DNA from: Lacipirellula parvula
GTDB lineage: Bacteria > Planctomycetota > Planctomycetia > Pirellulales > Lacipirellulaceae
Assembly (NCBI RefSeq): GCF_009177095.1
Contig: NZ_AP021861.1
Coordinates: 6,678,501-6,742,500 of the forward strand
DNA length: 64,000 bases
Direction: 5' to 3'
Positions 55,909-64,000 of the stretch are shown in pieces. The notes under the pieces were generated by a model. It was not told the origin of the DNA. It did no database searches and saw nothing but the letters and a program-made list of their open reading frames with translations. Made by a program: the position numbers and the translations under genes. The number at the start of each line of letters is the position of its first letter. Positions within the stretch are counted from its first letter, which is position 1.

Positions 55909-56568
55909 ATGAAATTCGCCCTCGCTTCCGTCGCCCTACTGCTGGGCCTCGCGTTCACGCCCTTCGCTCAAGCCGCCGAAGCCCCCAAACCAGACAAAGA
56001 TGGCTGGTACCAACTCTTCAACGGCAAGAATCTCGACGGCTGGAAGGTCACGGAAGACAACCCCGACACCTTCAAAGTCGTCGACGGCGAAATCGTCGCC
56101 CACGGCGAAGCGGCCCACATCTTCTACGAGGGCCCGGTTGAAAACCACAACTTCAAGAACTTCGAATATGAGTGCGAAGTTCTCACCAAGCCGAAGGCCA
56201 ACTCGGGCATGTACTTCCACACGAAGTACCAACCGACTGGCTGGCCCAGCACTGGCATCGAAACCCAGGTGAACAACACCCACGGCGACCCGAAGAAGAC
56301 CGGCAGCCTCTACAACATCAAGAACGTCATGGACAAGTCGCCCGCCAAGGACGATGAATGGTTCACGCAGAACATCACCGTGAAAGACAACCACGTCACC
56401 GTGAAGGTCAACGGCGAAGTGGTCAACGAGTGGGATCAACCCGCCGACTTCAAGCGCGAAGACGGCTGGCAAGACGCGAAGATCGGCTCGGGCACCTTCG
56501 CCCTGCAAGGCCACGACCCCGGCAGCGAGACGCACTACCGCTCGGTGAAGGTGAAGCCGCTGAAGTAA
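55909..56568 (+). CDS. Secreted DUF1080 (3-keto-disaccharide hydrolase-like) protein
   Basis: A 219-residue exported protein: signal peptide about residues 1-23 (ends AQAAEA), then one DUF1080 domain of concanavalin-like fold. Family strings are GWYQLFNGKNLDGWKVTEDN, FEYECEVLTKPKANSGMYF, and the final HYRSVKVKPL. Members act on 3-keto-glucosides or bind glycans, and planctomycetes carry many of them. The domain is complete; catalytic residues cannot be judged reliably by eye. A terminator follows at 56618-56649. Confidence 0.92.
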   Translation: MKFALASVALLLGLAFTPFAQAAEAPKPDKDGWYQLFNGKNLDGWKVTEDNPDTFKVVDGEIVAHGEAAHIFYEGPVENHNFKNFEYECEVLTKPKANSGMYFHTKYQPTGWPSTGIETQVNNTHGDPKKTGSLYNIKNVMDKSPAKDDEWFTQNITVKDNHVTVKVNGEVVNEWDQPADFKREDGWQDAKIGSGTFALQGHDPGSETHYRSVKVKPLK

Positions 56569-56584
56569 GCAGCGGTGGCGAGCG

Positions 56585-56611
56585 TGAGTAGGTGTTTAAG
56601 TGAGTAGGTAA
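56585..56611. repeat. Single GTGAGTA block after DUF1080 gene
   Basis: GTGAGTAGGTGTTTAAGTGA and a further GTAGGTA lie 17 bases after the stop codon. The words match the two-arm element at 14672-14788 (right arm complement), but here there is only one arm. Confidence 0.6.
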
Positions 56612-56617
56612 ATTTCC

Positions 56618-56649
56618 AAACAGCCCTCGACTCCGGTCGAGGGCTGTTT
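56618..56649 (+). terminator. Intrinsic terminator after DUF1080 gene
   Basis: AAACAGCCCTCGAC pairs with GTCGAGGGCTGTTT around TCCG, giving a 14-bp stem with A and T edges; tail GCGTTTCC. It lies about 50 bases after the stop codon and may work in both directions. Confidence 0.82.
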
Positions 56650-56693
56650 GCGTTTCCAGACATAGGCTCACGCGCACCAGCCCCTCTCCCCCT

Positions 56694-56720
56694 AGCCCCG
56701 GGCGGAGCCCGGGGCTAAGA
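56694..56720. repeat. GC-rich palindrome, AGCCCCGGGC family
   Basis: TAGCCCCGGGCGGAGCCCGGGGCTA is an almost perfect palindrome. A sister sequence lies at 62333-62358 (TAGCCCCGGGCTCCGCCCGGGG) just after the phytochrome gene. Both are in spacers. Confidence 0.7.
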
Positions 56721-56849
56721 AGCGCCGTAGCGAGAATGAGGCGAGCGCTCTAGCGACCCGCCAAGTGCCGAGGGTAAGATTCCGCCACTCGCCAAGTCGC
56801 TGTTCCCCGCGACGCTCACCGCCCGCCATCCGCCAGCCCGAGAGTTTCC

Positions 56850-57323
56850 ATGGACGCCGTCTTGATCATCCACGTCATCATCAGCTTGCTCGGCATCGTC
56901 TCGGGCTACATCGTCATCGGCGGCATGCTCCAAGCGCAGCGACTGCCGCGGTGGACGGCATTCTTTCTGGTGACGACGGTCCTCACTAGTGCGACCGGAT
57001 TTTTGTTTCCTTTCGTGAAGCTGCTGCCGTCGCACATCCTGGCCGTCCTATCGCTGATCATCCTGCCGATCTCCATCTACGCACTCTATGGCAAGAAGCT
57101 CGTCGGCCGTTGGCGCGCGACGTACGTCATCACAGCAATCGTAGCGCAGTATCTCAACGTCTTCGTCCTGATCTTCCAGGCATTCCAAAAGCTCCCGCCG
57201 CTCCACGCCTTGGCGCCAACGCAATCGGAGCCGCCGTTTGCGGTCGCCCAGGGCGTCAACCTGCTCGCCTTCATCGCACTTGGATACCTCGCCACCAAAA
57301 AGTTTCATCCGACGGCCAGCTAG
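56850..57323 (+). CDS. Small four-helix membrane protein
   Basis: A 157-residue inner-membrane protein with four hydrophobic segments: VLIIHVIISLLGIVSGYIVI, WTAFFLVTTVLTSATGFLF, ILAVLSLIILPISIYALYG and a C-terminal pair around YVITAIVAQYLNVFVLIFQAF and LLAFIALGYLATKKF. I do not recognise a characterised family; the layout resembles small DoxX-like or DUF2306-like helical bundles without clear motifs. It stands alone on the plus strand, with a 40-base gap before the von Willebrand A gene's open frame. Confidence 0.7.
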   Translation: MDAVLIIHVIISLLGIVSGYIVIGGMLQAQRLPRWTAFFLVTTVLTSATGFLFPFVKLLPSHILAVLSLIILPISIYALYGKKLVGRWRATYVITAIVAQYLNVFVLIFQAFQKLPPLHALAPTQSEPPFAVAQGVNLLAFIALGYLATKKFHPTAS

Positions 57324-57401
57324 CCCATTCGCCCGCCACATTTCGCTACTTTTTACCCAGTTTTGCAGGTTTTCTTGCGTCGCTCTGCCAAACCGGCAAC
57401 A

Positions 57402-58694
57402 ATGACGGCGTCAATCGCAGCGGTCGCCTGCTCGCAAGGCCGCCTCGCGGCTGATGCATCTTCCGGAACAGCAGAAAAACCCACGGCCTCGACTCGCGTG
57501 ACGCCCAAGAACGCCACCGCCCGCGCTGTTGCGCGCGACCATGAAGTCGACTACGCAGCCTTCCCCCCGTGGCTGGTCTCGCTCATTTGCCACGCCGGAA
57601 TCGTGCTCATCCTCGGGCTCCTCATTCAGGCAGTCCCTAAAGACCCCGGCCATCTCACGCTCGACTTCCAAGCTGATCCTGGACTCACCGACGTCAACGC
57701 CGGCGGCGGCGGCGATCCAGGTCTTGGCGAAGCCACGGCGCCGCTCGTCGACTCGGCTGACATTGACGCCTCGATTGATCCACTCGCCGTCGACTCCGCA
57801 GAAATCCCGCTCGCCGAGTCGGCCGCCGATCCGATCTTCAACACGAAGTTCGATCCGCTCGTCACCACTCCCCCCGAGAGCGATGCCGTCGCTTTCGATC
57901 GCGACATGCTCCTCACTTCCGCCGCCGCAACGAACCGTGGCCCCAAGGAAGGCGACGCCCGCAATGGCGGCGACGGCGGCTCCGGCACTGGCAGCGGCGG
58001 CGGCCATGGCAAGGGCGTCGGCATGGGAACGGGCGACGGCACAGGCCCCGGCCACGCCACCACGAGCATGTTCGACCTCGTCGGCGAGGGGGGCGACTTT
58101 GTTTACGTGTTCGATCGCTCGCTCAGCATGAGCTCGTTCTACACGCTAACGGAAGACGACATAGCAGTCGTCAAAATCACGCCGCTCGAAGCCGTGAAAA
58201 AGGAACTCGTCAACAGCCTCGAAGACCTCAACGAGTCGTGCCGGTTTCAAATCGTCTTCTATAACGGCTACGTCTCGCTGCTCGGCAACACGCGGCGGAT
58301 GTACGACGCGACGTACGAAAACAAGGTCCTGGCCAAGTCGTTTGTCTATTCGATGCCGGCCGAGGGCGACACGCACCACCTGCCGGCGCTCGAAGAAGCG
58401 ATCATGTGCGAACCCGAGGTGATCTTCCATCTCACCGACGGCGAGGAAAAGGACGACCCAAGCCCCGAGCAAATCGCGATCCTCGTACGCGAGTGCAAAC
58501 AGCGGAAGATCAAGATCAACGTCGTTCACTTCGGCGTGGAGCCGCGCACCACCTGCTCGCTCATCGATCTCGCCCAGGAGACGGGCGGCAAGTACCGCTT
58601 CATCACTCTCGCCGAACTCGCGCAGAAGAAACTCGCCGCCGCCCGCGGCACGCCGACGCTCCGCGCGGTGCAATCGCTGCCGGCGCTTGAATAG
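57402..58694 (+). CDS. Membrane-anchored von Willebrand A domain protein
   Basis: From ATG 57402 the protein has 430 residues (TTG at 57363 is an alternative). A single membrane helix (WLVSLICHAGIVLILGLLIQ, near residues 52-71) is preceded by a cytoplasmic tail. A long Asp/Ser/Pro region and a Gly-rich stretch (GGDGGSGTGSGGGHGKGVGM) lead to a vWA domain with the MIDAS motif DRSLS (VYVFDRSLSMSS) and a later FHLTDGEEKDD. The N-terminal layout resembles TonB-like or planctomycete vWA proteins of the envelope. Divalent-metal-dependent protein binding is expected for vWA; the partner is unknown. Confidence 0.85.
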   Translation: MTASIAAVACSQGRLAADASSGTAEKPTASTRVTPKNATARAVARDHEVDYAAFPPWLVSLICHAGIVLILGLLIQAVPKDPGHLTLDFQADPGLTDVNAGGGGDPGLGEATAPLVDSADIDASIDPLAVDSAEIPLAESAADPIFNTKFDPLVTTPPESDAVAFDRDMLLTSAAATNRGPKEGDARNGGDGGSGTGSGGGHGKGVGMGTGDGTGPGHATTSMFDLVGEGGDFVYVFDRSLSMSSFYTLTEDDIAVVKITPLEAVKKELVNSLEDLNESCRFQIVFYNGYVSLLGNTRRMYDATYENKVLAKSFVYSMPAEGDTHHLPALEEAIMCEPEVIFHLTDGEEKDDPSPEQIAILVRECKQRKIKINVVHFGVEPRTTCSLIDLAQETGGKYRFITLAELAQKKLAAARGTPTLRAVQSLPALE

Positions 58695-58949
58695 GCACTC
58701 TCGACGACGCGCACCCGACGGGCCCCGCCGTCGCAACACTCGCCTCTTCTACCGGCTCCGGCCCGAGCAGGGCGAAGGCTCTCGGCATGCCGATTGCATC
58801 GTAGTGTGCCCTTCATTTTTGAACCTCGTAACGCGTTAAAACGCCCCGTTTTTACGATTGTCGCTTTGCGCGACCAACCTCAGCGCTGATCTCTGCGCTG
58901 CCGGGTCGGTCGCTCCTTGGACACCGCGCGATTAGAACCCCGAAAAATC
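58695..58949. other. Spacer upstream of heme oxygenase gene
   Basis: About 250 bases. It holds AACGCGTT at 58830 and a run AAAACGCCCCGTTTTT and CAGCGCTGATCTCTGCGCTG; none is a definite regulatory site. The promoter of the light-sensing operon should be here but cannot be assigned. Confidence 0.4.
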
Positions 58950-59576
58950 ATGCACCTCCTGCCGCTTCGCACCCGTCTCAAAGACTCAACTCACGACGCC
59001 CATACGGCGCTCGAACGCGAACTCGATCTGCTGAACCCGGCGCTTCGCCTACCCGACTACTGCGATCTACTCGCCCGGTTCTACGCCTACTACCTGCCGC
59101 TCGAAGCCTCCTTGCAGCGGACGGCCGACCGACAGTTGATGGCTGGACGGTGGAAGTGCACGGCGCTCGCCGACGACCTGCGCTCACTCGGCATGAGCTC
59201 GACCGAACTCCGGTCGATCGCGCCAGCCGCCACCCCGCCCCTCCGCAGCGTCGCCGACGCCGTCGGCGCCTTGTACGTCGTCGAAGGTTCAACGCTCGGC
59301 GGAATGATCCTCGCGCGGCACTTCTTCGCCCGCTTCGGCCTCACCAGTCGCTGCGGCCTCGCGTTCTTCACCTGCTACGGCGAGCGCACCGGCGAAATGT
59401 GGCAGCGCTATTTGGCGAGCCTCGCCGCGTACGACAACCCGCGCGACGCCGACCGCGTCGTCGCTGCTGCGGTCAGCACGTTCGAATCGCTCGCAGCCTG
59501 GCTACCGCTGCCCGCCGAACCGCTCGGCGCTGCGACTCACAACATCAACGAAAGTGAACGTTTGGCGGCACGATGA
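58950..59576 (+). CDS. bphO: Biliverdin-forming heme oxygenase of bacteriophytochrome operon
   Basis: Cleaves heme to biliverdin, CO and iron, giving the chromophore of the phytochrome encoded next. From ATG 58950 the 208 residues begin MHLLPLRTRLKDSTHDAHTA; the His in this stretch is the expected proximal heme ligand region. The distal helix is GALYVVEGSTLGGMILARHF. The open frame reaches upstream to 58917 with no similarity. The gene overlaps bphP by four bases (ATGA), so translation is coupled. Confidence 0.92.
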   Translation: MHLLPLRTRLKDSTHDAHTALERELDLLNPALRLPDYCDLLARFYAYYLPLEASLQRTADRQLMAGRWKCTALADDLRSLGMSSTELRSIAPAATPPLRSVADAVGALYVVEGSTLGGMILARHFFARFGLTSRCGLAFFTCYGERTGEMWQRYLASLAAYDNPRDADRVVAAAVSTFESLAAWLPLPAEPLGAATHNINESERLAAR

Positions 59577-62335
59577 CCGAGACCATCGACCTCACCACCT
59601 GCGACCGCGAGCCGATCCACATCCCCGGCGCGATCCAGCCCCATGGCGTGCTGGTCGCGCTCGATGGCGAGCGGCTCACGATCACGCACGTCAGCGCGAA
59701 CGCGGCCCAACTTATTGGCGCCGCGCCGGAGGAACTCTTCGGCCGCACGCTCGACGCGCTCCTCATCGAGAACGAGCAAGGCGAAGCCGCCCGCTGGCAT
59801 CGCGACCTCGCCCAATTGAAGGAAGGCCGCCCCGCCTACCAATCGACGTGGGAACTCCGCCACGCCGAGGAACCGTGGGACGCGATCACCCATCGCTACG
59901 GCGACAAACTTTTTATCGAGCTCGAACGCTCGCCCGAAACCTCCGGCCAGCGTGCGAACGCTCTCTACCACAACCTACAAGACGCCCTCGTCCGCATCGA
60001 ACGCGCCACCTCGGTGAAAGAGATGGCCGCGCTTGCCTGCGAAAAGGTGAGCCGCCTTTGCGGTTTCGACCGCGTGATGATGTACCGCTTCGACCGCGAG
60101 TGGAACGGCGAAGTCATCGCCGAAGAACGCCGCGCGGACCTCGAACCGTTTCTCGGCCTCCATTACCCCGCTTCCGACATTCCGAAGCAGGCCCGCGAGC
60201 TCTACACGAAGAACTGGCTCCGCTTCATCGCCGATCGCGATTACGTTGCGTCGCCAATTCTCGCCGCCCATGCGACCGCCCCGCCGCTTGATCTCAGCTA
60301 CTCCGTCCTCCGCAGCGTTTCGCCGATCCATCTGCAGTACCTGCGGAACATGGGCGTCTACGCCTCGATGTCGATCTCGATCCTGCGGCAAGGCAAGCTG
60401 TGGGGCCTGATCGCTTGCCACCACTACTCGCCGAAATTTATTCCGTACGATCTGCGGAAGGCGAGCGAACTGCTCGGCCACTTCATGTCGCTGCAAATCG
60501 CCGCGGTCGACGAGCAAGAGACGCGCGAGCTCCGCAAGCGTCAGCTCACGTGCTGCGACAAGGTGATGACCAACCTCAGTCGCGACGAAGACTTCGCCAA
60601 GGGCGCCCTCTTCTCAGAACCGACGCTCATCGACTGCATCGATTCCGGCGGCGCCGCGATCGTTTCCGACGGTATTGTCTCTCGCATCGGTCACACGCCC
60701 AGCGAAGACGAAATCCGCCAAATCGCCGCGTGGCTGCTGGAGCGAGGCGAAGACGTCACCGCGATCGATAACCTCAGCAGTCAGTTCGGCGGCGGTTACC
60801 TCGCCGCCGTCGCCGCCGGCGTCCTGGCGGTGAACATCGGCCGCAACCGCGCGCACCAGCTCCTCTGGTTCCGCCCCGAACACGTCCGCACCGTCAACTG
60901 GGCCGGCGATCCTCGCAAAACGGCCCTCTCACAAGAGACGCCCGATCGCCTCTCGCCCCGCGGCTCGTTCGCCCTTTGGCGCGAAACCGTCAAAGGGACC
61001 TGCGAGCCCTGGACCAACGACGAAATCGCCACCGCCGACAACCTCCGCCAACGAATGGTCGCGCTGCTCGTCCGCCGCGCCGAAATGCTCGCGATGGCTC
61101 ACGCCGACCTCCGCCTCGCCACCGTCGAGCGCGAGAAGGCGCTCGACAGCGAACGGATCGCTCGCCACGAACTCGAGCGTCTCAACCGCGTGAAAGACGA
61201 GTTCGTCGCCACGCTGTCGCACGAGCTCCGCACGCCGCTCAACGCCATCCTCGGCTGGTCGCAGCTACTGAAAATGACGGGCACGGAGCTCAGCGCCGAA
61301 TTCCAGGAGGGCCTCGACGTCATCGAGCGCAACGCCAAAGCCCAGGCGACGATGCTCGAAGACCTGCTCGAGATCAGCCGCATCATCGGCGGCCGCCTGC
61401 GGCTCGACCTGCAAGACGTCAACCTGGCGACGATCGTCGAAGAAGCGGTCCAGTCGTCCGCCGTCACCGCGCAAGCGAAGGGGGTGCGGCTCGAAAAAAT
61501 GATCGCCCCCCTCTTCGGCGTCAAAGCAACCGGCGATCCAAACCGTCTCCGCCAGGTTGCGTGGAATCTGCTTTCCAACGCGATCAAGTTCACCCCCAAA
61601 GGGGGCAAAGTGCAGGTCGTCCTGCAGCGAGTCGACTCGCACGTCGAGCTCACCGTCACCGACTCGGGCATCGGCATCAAGCCCGACCTGCTGCCGTACA
61701 TCTTCGATCGCTACCGCCAAGCCGACGCGTCGATCAGCCGTTCGTACGGCGGCCTCGGCCTCGGCCTCGCGATCGTCCGCAACCTCGTCGAACTCCATGG
61801 CGGCGTCGTCTCGGCCGACAGCCCCGGCGAAGGCCGCGGCTCGACCTTCATCGTCAGCCTGCCGATTCGTTCCGTCTTGCAGGAGCAAGCGGCCGACGGC
61901 GAATCGCACGATCTCCACGACTCGCATCTCCACGAACCAACCTTTAGCCTCGCCGGCTTAAGCGTTCTGATTCTCGACGACGAAGCCGACTCCCGCGCCC
62001 TCGTCGCCCGCGTCCTCGAATCGTGCGGCGCCCGCGTCACCGCGGTCGAATCGCCCGAGCAAGCTCTCGAGTTGCAAGCAATGGCGACATTCGACCTGAT
62101 CGTCTCCGACATCGGCATGCCTGGCATGGACGGCTTCACGTTCATCCGCCAGTGGCGCGCCCGAGAGGCGACGCTGCAACAAAAGAAAACGCCGGCGATC
62201 GCGCTCACCGCCTACGCCCGCGCCGACGACCGTCGCCGTGCGCTCGTCTCCGGCTTCACGTCGCATCTGCCGAAGCCAGTTGAAGCGGGCGAACTCATCA
62301 CCCTCGCCGCGAGCCTCACCGACCGCATCGCCTAG
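59573..62335 (+). CDS. bphP: Bacteriophytochrome hybrid histidine kinase
   Basis: Red/far-red light sensor, 920 residues. PAS-like N-terminus with the bilin-binding Cys10 (LTTCDREPIHIPGAIQPHG), GAF (about 135-310) with HYPASDIP and the PIHLQYLRNMGVYASMSISI string, PHY (about 320-500) with the tongue motif SPRGSFALW, then HisKA with phospho-acceptor His550 (LSHELRTPLNAILGWSQLL), HATPase with N-box LLSNAIKF and DSGIGI, and a C-terminal receiver with Asp846 (IVSDIGMPGMDG) and Lys901 (HLPKPVE). All key residues are present. It is a hybrid kinase; no response-regulator gene with an output domain follows, so the phosphate target is elsewhere. Confidence 0.96.
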   Translation: MTETIDLTTCDREPIHIPGAIQPHGVLVALDGERLTITHVSANAAQLIGAAPEELFGRTLDALLIENEQGEAARWHRDLAQLKEGRPAYQSTWELRHAEEPWDAITHRYGDKLFIELERSPETSGQRANALYHNLQDALVRIERATSVKEMAALACEKVSRLCGFDRVMMYRFDREWNGEVIAEERRADLEPFLGLHYPASDIPKQARELYTKNWLRFIADRDYVASPILAAHATAPPLDLSYSVLRSVSPIHLQYLRNMGVYASMSISILRQGKLWGLIACHHYSPKFIPYDLRKASELLGHFMSLQIAAVDEQETRELRKRQLTCCDKVMTNLSRDEDFAKGALFSEPTLIDCIDSGGAAIVSDGIVSRIGHTPSEDEIRQIAAWLLERGEDVTAIDNLSSQFGGGYLAAVAAGVLAVNIGRNRAHQLLWFRPEHVRTVNWAGDPRKTALSQETPDRLSPRGSFALWRETVKGTCEPWTNDEIATADNLRQRMVALLVRRAEMLAMAHADLRLATVEREKALDSERIARHELERLNRVKDEFVATLSHELRTPLNAILGWSQLLKMTGTELSAEFQEGLDVIERNAKAQATMLEDLLEISRIIGGRLRLDLQDVNLATIVEEAVQSSAVTAQAKGVRLEKMIAPLFGVKATGDPNRLRQVAWNLLSNAIKFTPKGGKVQVVLQRVDSHVELTVTDSGIGIKPDLLPYIFDRYRQADASISRSYGGLGLGLAIVRNLVELHGGVVSADSPGEGRGSTFIVSLPIRSVLQEQAADGESHDLHDSHLHEPTFSLAGLSVLILDDEADSRALVARVLESCGARVTAVESPEQALELQAMATFDLIVSDIGMPGMDGFTFIRQWRAREATLQQKKTPAIALTAYARADDRRRALVSGFTSHLPKPVEAGELITLAASLTDRIA

Positions 62336-62358
62336 CCCCGGGCTCCGCCCGGGGTTCG
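62333..62358. repeat. GC-rich palindrome, AGCCCCGGGC family, copy 2
   Basis: TAGCCCCGGGCTCCGCCCGGGG forms a strong hairpin starting at the bphP stop codon (TAG is part of it). It matches the copy at 56694-56720 in plan and could double as transcription end. Confidence 0.65.
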
Positions 62359-62437
62359 GTTTCCATGCCGGTAATGCGTTGCCGCGCGTAGCGCTGCGCT
62401 CAGTCGCCGAAGCCTCACTAAAATGAAACCATGAGGT

Positions 62438-62472
62438 CCCCTCCCCTCGATGGGGAGGGTTAGGGAGGGGTG
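62438..62472. repeat. CTCCCCTCGATGGGGAGG repeat
   Basis: CCCCTCCCCTCGATGGGGAG with GGTTAGGGAGGGGTGA. It is intergenic here and closely resembles the sequence inside the RND pump gene at 53743-53780. Further C- and G-rich runs continue to about 62585. Confidence 0.65.
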
Positions 62473-62597
62473 AAGACAGCGGGTACCAGGGCTCACCCCC
62501 CTCCCCAGCCCGGTGCTGCGCACAGGCTACCGCCTGCGCTCGATCGCCGCTGGCGACCGTGCTCGTTGCTCCCACAAGGGGGAGGGAGCCACAACAT

Positions 62598-64000
62598 TCA
62601 TTGCGAGGCCCCTCGCCAAGGCCCGCCGTCATTCTGCGACATCTCTTCGCGCACCGCACCAAGCTGCGACGCGACCTTCGACGACTGGCTCACGTCCCAC
62701 AGCGACGTTCCCTCAACGCGCAACCCCAACGTGATCGCCGTCCACGCCGGCCCCCACCCCGCTTCGGCGCACCAAGCTCCCCAACCGAGGTCGCCCGAGC
62801 TCGACCAATAATCCCAGCGCCGATAATCAAACGCCCGGAACCACGTCCCGTTGAGATACGGAATCGACTCCGACCGCACCTGCACGCGCACCAAATAGTC
62901 GGCCAAACGATCTTCCGCTTGCTTGAGCTCCGCATCGCCCGTCGCGGCGACCGCTTCGCGCAAGCCGAGGAGCACGAATCCCGACACATACAGCTGATCG
63001 GTCACCGGATCGCCGCTCTCTTGAATCAGCGGCGTCTCGCCCGTGCCGTACGCTTCGTTGGAAGTTGGCACGAGGAAATGCCCCGTCGAGGCATTGCCCG
63101 GCTGCTCCGGAATCCCGCCGCATGGCTGCTGCGTTTTCAGCAGGTCGTTCGCCACTTGCTTGAGCCAGCCGCGATGCTCCGCCGTGTCCTCCACGCGCAC
63201 CAACCAGGCAAGCGCCAGCAACATCCGCGCGCGGTCGAGATTTTCTCCCCACCGCCAACCGGCGGGATACTCTTCCATCGTGCGGCGGATGCCGCGCTTG
63301 GTCACTTCCAGAAATTGCTCGTCACCCGTCCGAGCGTAAGCCCACAGATAGCAGGCCCAAGAGTACGCCTCGAAGTGGGGCGACACATTCACCGTCGGTG
63401 CGTCATGAAAGTGCTTCCAACCATGCTCTTCAATCATGGCGATGGTGAGATTGTCGCTGCGAAACCCGAGCGTGCCGGTCGTTCGCAAGTTGGCGTAGAG
63501 CGCTCGCAACAACGGCTTGTCCCACGCCGCGGTTTCGAGCTTGGCGGCCGTCGCGATCGTGGCGAGCAGCGTGCGGGCATTGTCGTCGCCGTAGTTGCCG
63601 GCCATCCAAGCAGGTGAAACGTCCCCCCACGCGACCAGGCCGAATGCCGGATGCCGCGGATTGCCGCGCTCGCCGCGGCACATGCCCGACGTTTCATACA
63701 AGTAGTTCATCAGATTGGTCGCGACCTGCTCGCTCCGCGCATCGCCGCTCAGCTTGGCGTGCATCGCAAGGGCGGCCGCTGTCTCCGCTTGGCAGTCGGC
63801 GCGAATCGGCGTTCTCTGCAACTGGCTTCCGTCGGGCAAAATCTGCGACGCATACCCTTCAAGAATCCCGAGCGAACCATCGCCGCCAGTTGCAGCCGGC
63901 GGCGGCACGATCTCCACATTCTCGCGCAGCAAGCGGTGGAGTTCCGGCTCCCGCTCCGGCACGATCAACAGCCGCGACTCGAGACACCACTTGGCGAAAC
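62598..64000 (-). CDS. Partial protein with alpha/alpha-barrel-like features
   Basis: The 3' part of a gene; the reading frame continues open through the right edge of the window (residues before LIVPEREPEL read FAKWCLESRL), so the N-terminus is missing. 467 residues are visible. The sequence is helix-rich and periodic, with aromatic and acidic patches (AFGLVAWGDVSPAWMAGNYG, FEAYSWACYLWAYARTGDEQ, GWRWGENLDRARMLLALAW, YRRWDYWSSSGDLGWGAWC) resembling six-hairpin glycosidase-type barrels. A glycan-active role is suggested by fold alone and not shown. The final ~20 codons pass into a low-complexity edge. No signal peptide can be judged. Confidence 0.6.
   Translation of the reverse strand, partial: FAKWCLESRLLIVPEREPELHRLLRENVEIVPPPAATGGDGSLGILEGYASQILPDGSQLQRTPIRADCQAETAAALAMHAKLSGDARSEQVATNLMNYLYETSGMCRGERGNPRHPAFGLVAWGDVSPAWMAGNYGDDNARTLLATIATAAKLETAAWDKPLLRALYANLRTTGTLGFRSDNLTIAMIEEHGWKHFHDAPTVNVSPHFEAYSWACYLWAYARTGDEQFLEVTKRGIRRTMEEYPAGWRWGENLDRARMLLALAWLVRVEDTAEHRGWLKQVANDLLKTQQPCGGIPEQPGNASTGHFLVPTSNEAYGTGETPLIQESGDPVTDQLYVSGFVLLGLREAVAATGDAELKQAEDRLADYLVRVQVRSESIPYLNGTWFRAFDYRRWDYWSSSGDLGWGAWCAEAGWGPAWTAITLGLRVEGTSLWDVSQSSKVASQLGAVREEMSQNDGGPWRGASQ

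Noticed and set aside
59554-60291. Arg/Pro-rich frames inside bphP (also 60976-61947)
   Set aside because: They are other-phase readings of the phytochrome gene, whose domains cover the whole stretch without a break.

Overview
The window is GC-rich bacterial DNA whose gene content points to a planctomycete, most likely of the Pirellulales/Lacipirellula type. The pointers are an extracellular PEP-CTERM protein with a DUF4394-like body, a DUF1080 (3-keto-disaccharide hydrolase-like) secreted protein, several secreted or lipoprotein genes of a planctomycete style, and ribosomal operons without rpmD (L30) or infA. The taxonomic call is an inference from gene content; no rRNA gene is present to settle it.

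Layout. 1-7.3 kb (mostly minus strand): rpmA, three secreted or lipoprotein genes of unknown function, a DUF3891 protein, class II fructose-bisphosphate aldolase and a small HExxH protein. 7.3-25.1 kb (minus): one long S10-spc-alpha ribosomal cluster transcribed right to left from a recognisable promoter near 25.07 kb: rpsJ-rplC-rplD-rplW-rplB-rpsS-rplV-rpsC-rplP-rpmC-rpsQ-rplN-rplX-rplE-rpsN-rpsH-rplF-rplR-rpsE-rplO-secY-adk-map-rpmJ-rpsM-rpsK-rpsD-rpoA-rplQ. 25.3-28.3 kb (plus): a YtrA-type GntR repressor, an ABC ATPase and a membrane protein, with an operator on the promoter. 28.3-29 kb: a gene-free, hairpin-rich stretch. 29-47 kb (minus): fusA, then rpsL-rpsG with their own promoter and terminator, then the rif/tuf block tRNA-Thr, tRNA-Tyr, tRNA-Gly, tRNA-Thr, tuf, tRNA-Trp, secE, nusG, rplK, rplA, rplJ, rplL, rpoB, rpoC. 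The tRNA-tuf order is the same as the thrU-tyrU-glyT-thrT-tufB order of E. coli. 47.4-62.3 kb (plus): PEP-CTERM protein, DUF4864-like protein, ECF sigma factor with RskA-like anti-sigma factor, RND efflux adaptor and pump, DUF1080 protein, a four-helix membrane protein, a von Willebrand A protein, and a heme oxygenase-bacteriophytochrome pair. 62.6-64 kb (minus): a barrel-type protein cut by the window edge.

The most unusual signal is not a gene. Eight spacers between ribosomal protein genes are filled almost exactly, from just after one stop codon to just before the next start codon, by a 90-110 base element. Each consists of a block of degenerate AGCTGTCAGC-like words, a short spacer, and the reverse-complement block. 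Other spacers carry elements of the same architecture built from quite different words (GGGTTC, GTGAGTA, CGAGT, GCCAAGGAC, CACGACG, GCGCAGAG). One copy has run into the 3' end of the efflux adaptor gene and supplies its last ~36 residues. Several shorter GC-rich hairpin families, one with two identical 28-base copies, lie in other spacers.

Most genes here are translation and transcription machinery. The accessory genes add envelope stress regulation (sigma/anti-sigma), efflux, an envelope-stress-like ABC system, and red/far-red light sensing.
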